A stretch of DNA of 8,278 nt from Streptococcus oralis (GTDB lineage Bacteria > Bacillota > Bacilli > Lactobacillales > Streptococcaceae), in assembly GCA_905370255.1 (NCBI GenBank), contig CAJPKC010000037.1:1-8278 (forward strand). Reading direction: 5' to 3'. Shown piece after piece: positions 6,672 to 8,278 of this stretch (the stretch's first letter is position 1; each line of letters begins with the position of its first letter). The notes beneath the pieces are model-generated. The model saw nothing but the letters and a program-made list of their open reading frames with translations. It searched no databases and was not told the DNA's origin. The position numbers and the translations under genes are program-made.

Positions 6672-8278
6672 ATGCAGGTAAAACCAGAACTGGAAATAGA
6701 AAAACAACTGATTAACCAGCTGGTAACTGGTGAAAGCCAATGGACTTATAGAGAAGACCTAAAAACAGAAGAACAACTATGGGACAATTTCTTTGAGAAA
6801 CTAGCCCAAAACAACGTTGCTCTGCTGGCAGACCATCCCTTGACTGAACAGGAAAAACGCCAGATTCAGAACCAACTCAACTTTGTCAGCTACTATGATG
6901 CGGCCAAGTGGTTGGTCGGCGAAAATGGCATTGCCAAGGTTGAGGTTCAAAGAGAAGATGCAAGTCTAGGTACCATCCGTTTGTCAGTCATTTGGCGTGA
7001 CAATATCGCAGCAGGAAAGTCTAGCTACGAAGTTGTCAATCAAGTCCAGCGAGAAAAAGTAAATCCTATGGACCAAGACCGTAGACTGGATGTTACTCTT
7101 CTTATCAATGGCTTGCCTATGATTCAGATCGAGCTCAAGAGTTCCCAAGCAGCCTTCATCGATGCCTTTCATCAGATAAAAAAATATGACCGTGAAGGGA
7201 AATTCCGTGGTATCTACTCTAGCTTGCAGATGTTTGTCGTGACCAACAAGGTCGATACTCGCTATATCGCTGCAGCTCGTGAAAATAAACTCAACAAGCA
7301 ATTTCTAACCAAGTGGGTGGATAAGGACAATCATCCTGTGACAAACCTGACTAGCTTTGCCCACGAAGTCCTTTCTATCCCTCGTGCGCACCAGATGGTC
7401 ATGCAGTATTCTGTCATTGATGATAGCAAGAAATCTCTCATCCTTTTGCGTCCCTATCAGATCCATGCTATCGAAGCGGTGCAGGAAGCCTCTCGCCAGC
7501 AAGCATCAGGCTATGTTTGGCATACGACAGGTTCAGGGAAGACCTTGACCTCTTATAAAGTAGCTCGTAATCTCCTTCAGATTCCTTCTATCCAAAAGAC
7601 GATTTTTGTCGTTGACCGCAGAGACTTGGACCAACAGACCACTTCATCCTTCCTCTCTTATGCGACCAATGATGTCATTGATATCGATGAGACGGACAAT
7701 ACACATGATTTGGTCAAGCGCTTAGGAAGTAATGATAAACGTGTCGTGGTGACAACCATCCAGAAAATCACCACCATGATGCGCAAGTTTGACCAAGGTC
7801 TTTACCAACGAGATGCGGACAAAATCAAGGGACTCCGAGTGGCCTTTGTCGTGGATGAATGCCACCGTGCCGTGACACCACAAACACAAAAAGACATTAA
7901 AGCCTTTTTCCCTCAGTCCCTCTGGTATGGTTTTACAGGGACGCCCATCTTTAAGGAAAATAAACGCCAGCAGGTCGGTGACCTCGCCCAAACCACCCAG
8001 CAACAGTATGGAGACCGCCTCCATGAGTATACAGTCAAGGAAGCCATCCATGACGGAGCTGTCCTAGGCTTTAAGGTGGATTATCGCAATACCCTCATCA
8101 CAGACCAGTCTGAAAATGACATACCAGATACCGTCTATGAAAATGAGGAGCACATGCTGGAAGTCTTGGATGCCATTATCAATAAATCCCGTCAACAACT
8201 AGGCTTCCAAAAAGGAGTCGGCAATACCTACAATGCCATCCTGACGGTCAAGTCCATCCCTCAAGCCCAAGCCTACTA
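6672..8278 (+). CDS. hsdR: Type I restriction enzyme R subunit (HsdR), N-terminal 535 codons, 3' end outside window
   Basis: HsdR is the motor and nuclease subunit of a type I restriction-modification complex. With HsdM and HsdS it pumps unmodified DNA by ATP hydrolysis and cuts it at a distance. The frame is open from the ATG at 6672 to the window edge with no stop. The N-terminal nuclease domain shows the PD-(D/E)xK residues Asp140 (RRLDV) and Glu154-x-Lys156 (IELK), then the type I QxxxY motif Gln168/Tyr172 (QIKKY). The SF2 translocase follows with motif I TTGSGKT (285-291), motif II DECH (395-398) and motif III FTGTP (421-425). The remaining helicase lobe and the C-terminal domain that binds the methylase are cut off; the family is usually about 770 to 1,100 residues. 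The gene has a strong ribosome binding site and its own extended -10. hsdM and hsdS are not in this window. All visible catalytic residues are intact. Confidence 0.95.
   Translation, partial: MQVKPELEIEKQLINQLVTGESQWTYREDLKTEEQLWDNFFEKLAQNNVALLADHPLTEQEKRQIQNQLNFVSYYDAAKWLVGENGIAKVEVQREDASLGTIRLSVIWRDNIAAGKSSYEVVNQVQREKVNPMDQDRRLDVTLLINGLPMIQIELKSSQAAFIDAFHQIKKYDREGKFRGIYSSLQMFVVTNKVDTRYIAAARENKLNKQFLTKWVDKDNHPVTNLTSFAHEVLSIPRAHQMVMQYSVIDDSKKSLILLRPYQIHAIEAVQEASRQQASGYVWHTTGSGKTLTSYKVARNLLQIPSIQKTIFVVDRRDLDQQTTSSFLSYATNDVIDIDETDNTHDLVKRLGSNDKRVVVTTIQKITTMMRKFDQGLYQRDADKIKGLRVAFVVDECHRAVTPQTQKDIKAFFPQSLWYGFTGTPIFKENKRQQVGDLAQTTQQQYGDRLHEYTVKEAIHDGAVLGFKVDYRNTLITDQSENDIPDTVYENEEHMLEVLDAIINKSRQQLGFQKGVGNTYNAILTVKSIPQAQAY

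Noticed and set aside
6984..8051. Minus-strand and alternative-frame open frames inside hsdR (6984-7301, 7305-7502, 7357-7548, 7722-8051)
   Set aside because: They are shadows of the hsdR frame, which is open throughout and carries all nuclease and translocase motifs.

Overview
The window looks like chromosomal DNA from a mitis-group Streptococcus (S. mitis, S. oralis, S. pneumoniae or a close relative). This rests on AT-leaning Firmicute codon usage, AAGGAG-type ribosome binding sites, extended -10 (TGn) promoters, and the close match I recall between its FtsE/FtsX and pneumococcal proteins (230 and 308 aa). I cannot fix the species without a database search.

Layout from left to right: (1) positions 1-192 hold the last 63 codons of prfB (peptide chain release factor 2). 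(2) ftsE and ftsX (208-1819) follow closely and encode the ABC-like complex that controls peptidoglycan hydrolysis at the division site. This operon ends in a hairpin terminator. (3) A well-formed promoter drives a monocistronic 12-TM major facilitator transporter (1999-3153). (4) A short bidirectional terminator separates it from a convergent gene for a TVP38/TMEM64 (VTT domain) membrane protein on the minus strand (3195-3815). (5) A 136-base divergent promoter region leads to an 881-residue superfamily 2 helicase-like protein with an unusual C-terminal transmembrane hairpin (3952-6597). (6) After a short spacer with its own extended -10 promoter comes the 5' two-thirds or so of hsdR, the restriction/translocase subunit of a type I restriction-modification system (6672 to the window edge).

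The left part (prfB-ftsE-ftsX) is core housekeeping. The centre and right (MFS carrier, VTT protein, helicase, HsdR) look more accessory. HsdR needs HsdM and HsdS partners, which would lie outside the window. The helicase beside hsdR is the least explained gene, with a long region between its two RecA-like lobes and a predicted membrane anchor. I saw no tRNA, rRNA, CRISPR array, insertion sequence or long repeat. No gene-free stretch exceeds 300 bases; the longest, between ftsX and the transporter gene, is about 180 bases and holds a terminator and a promoter. I found nothing that I would confidently call a new biological system.
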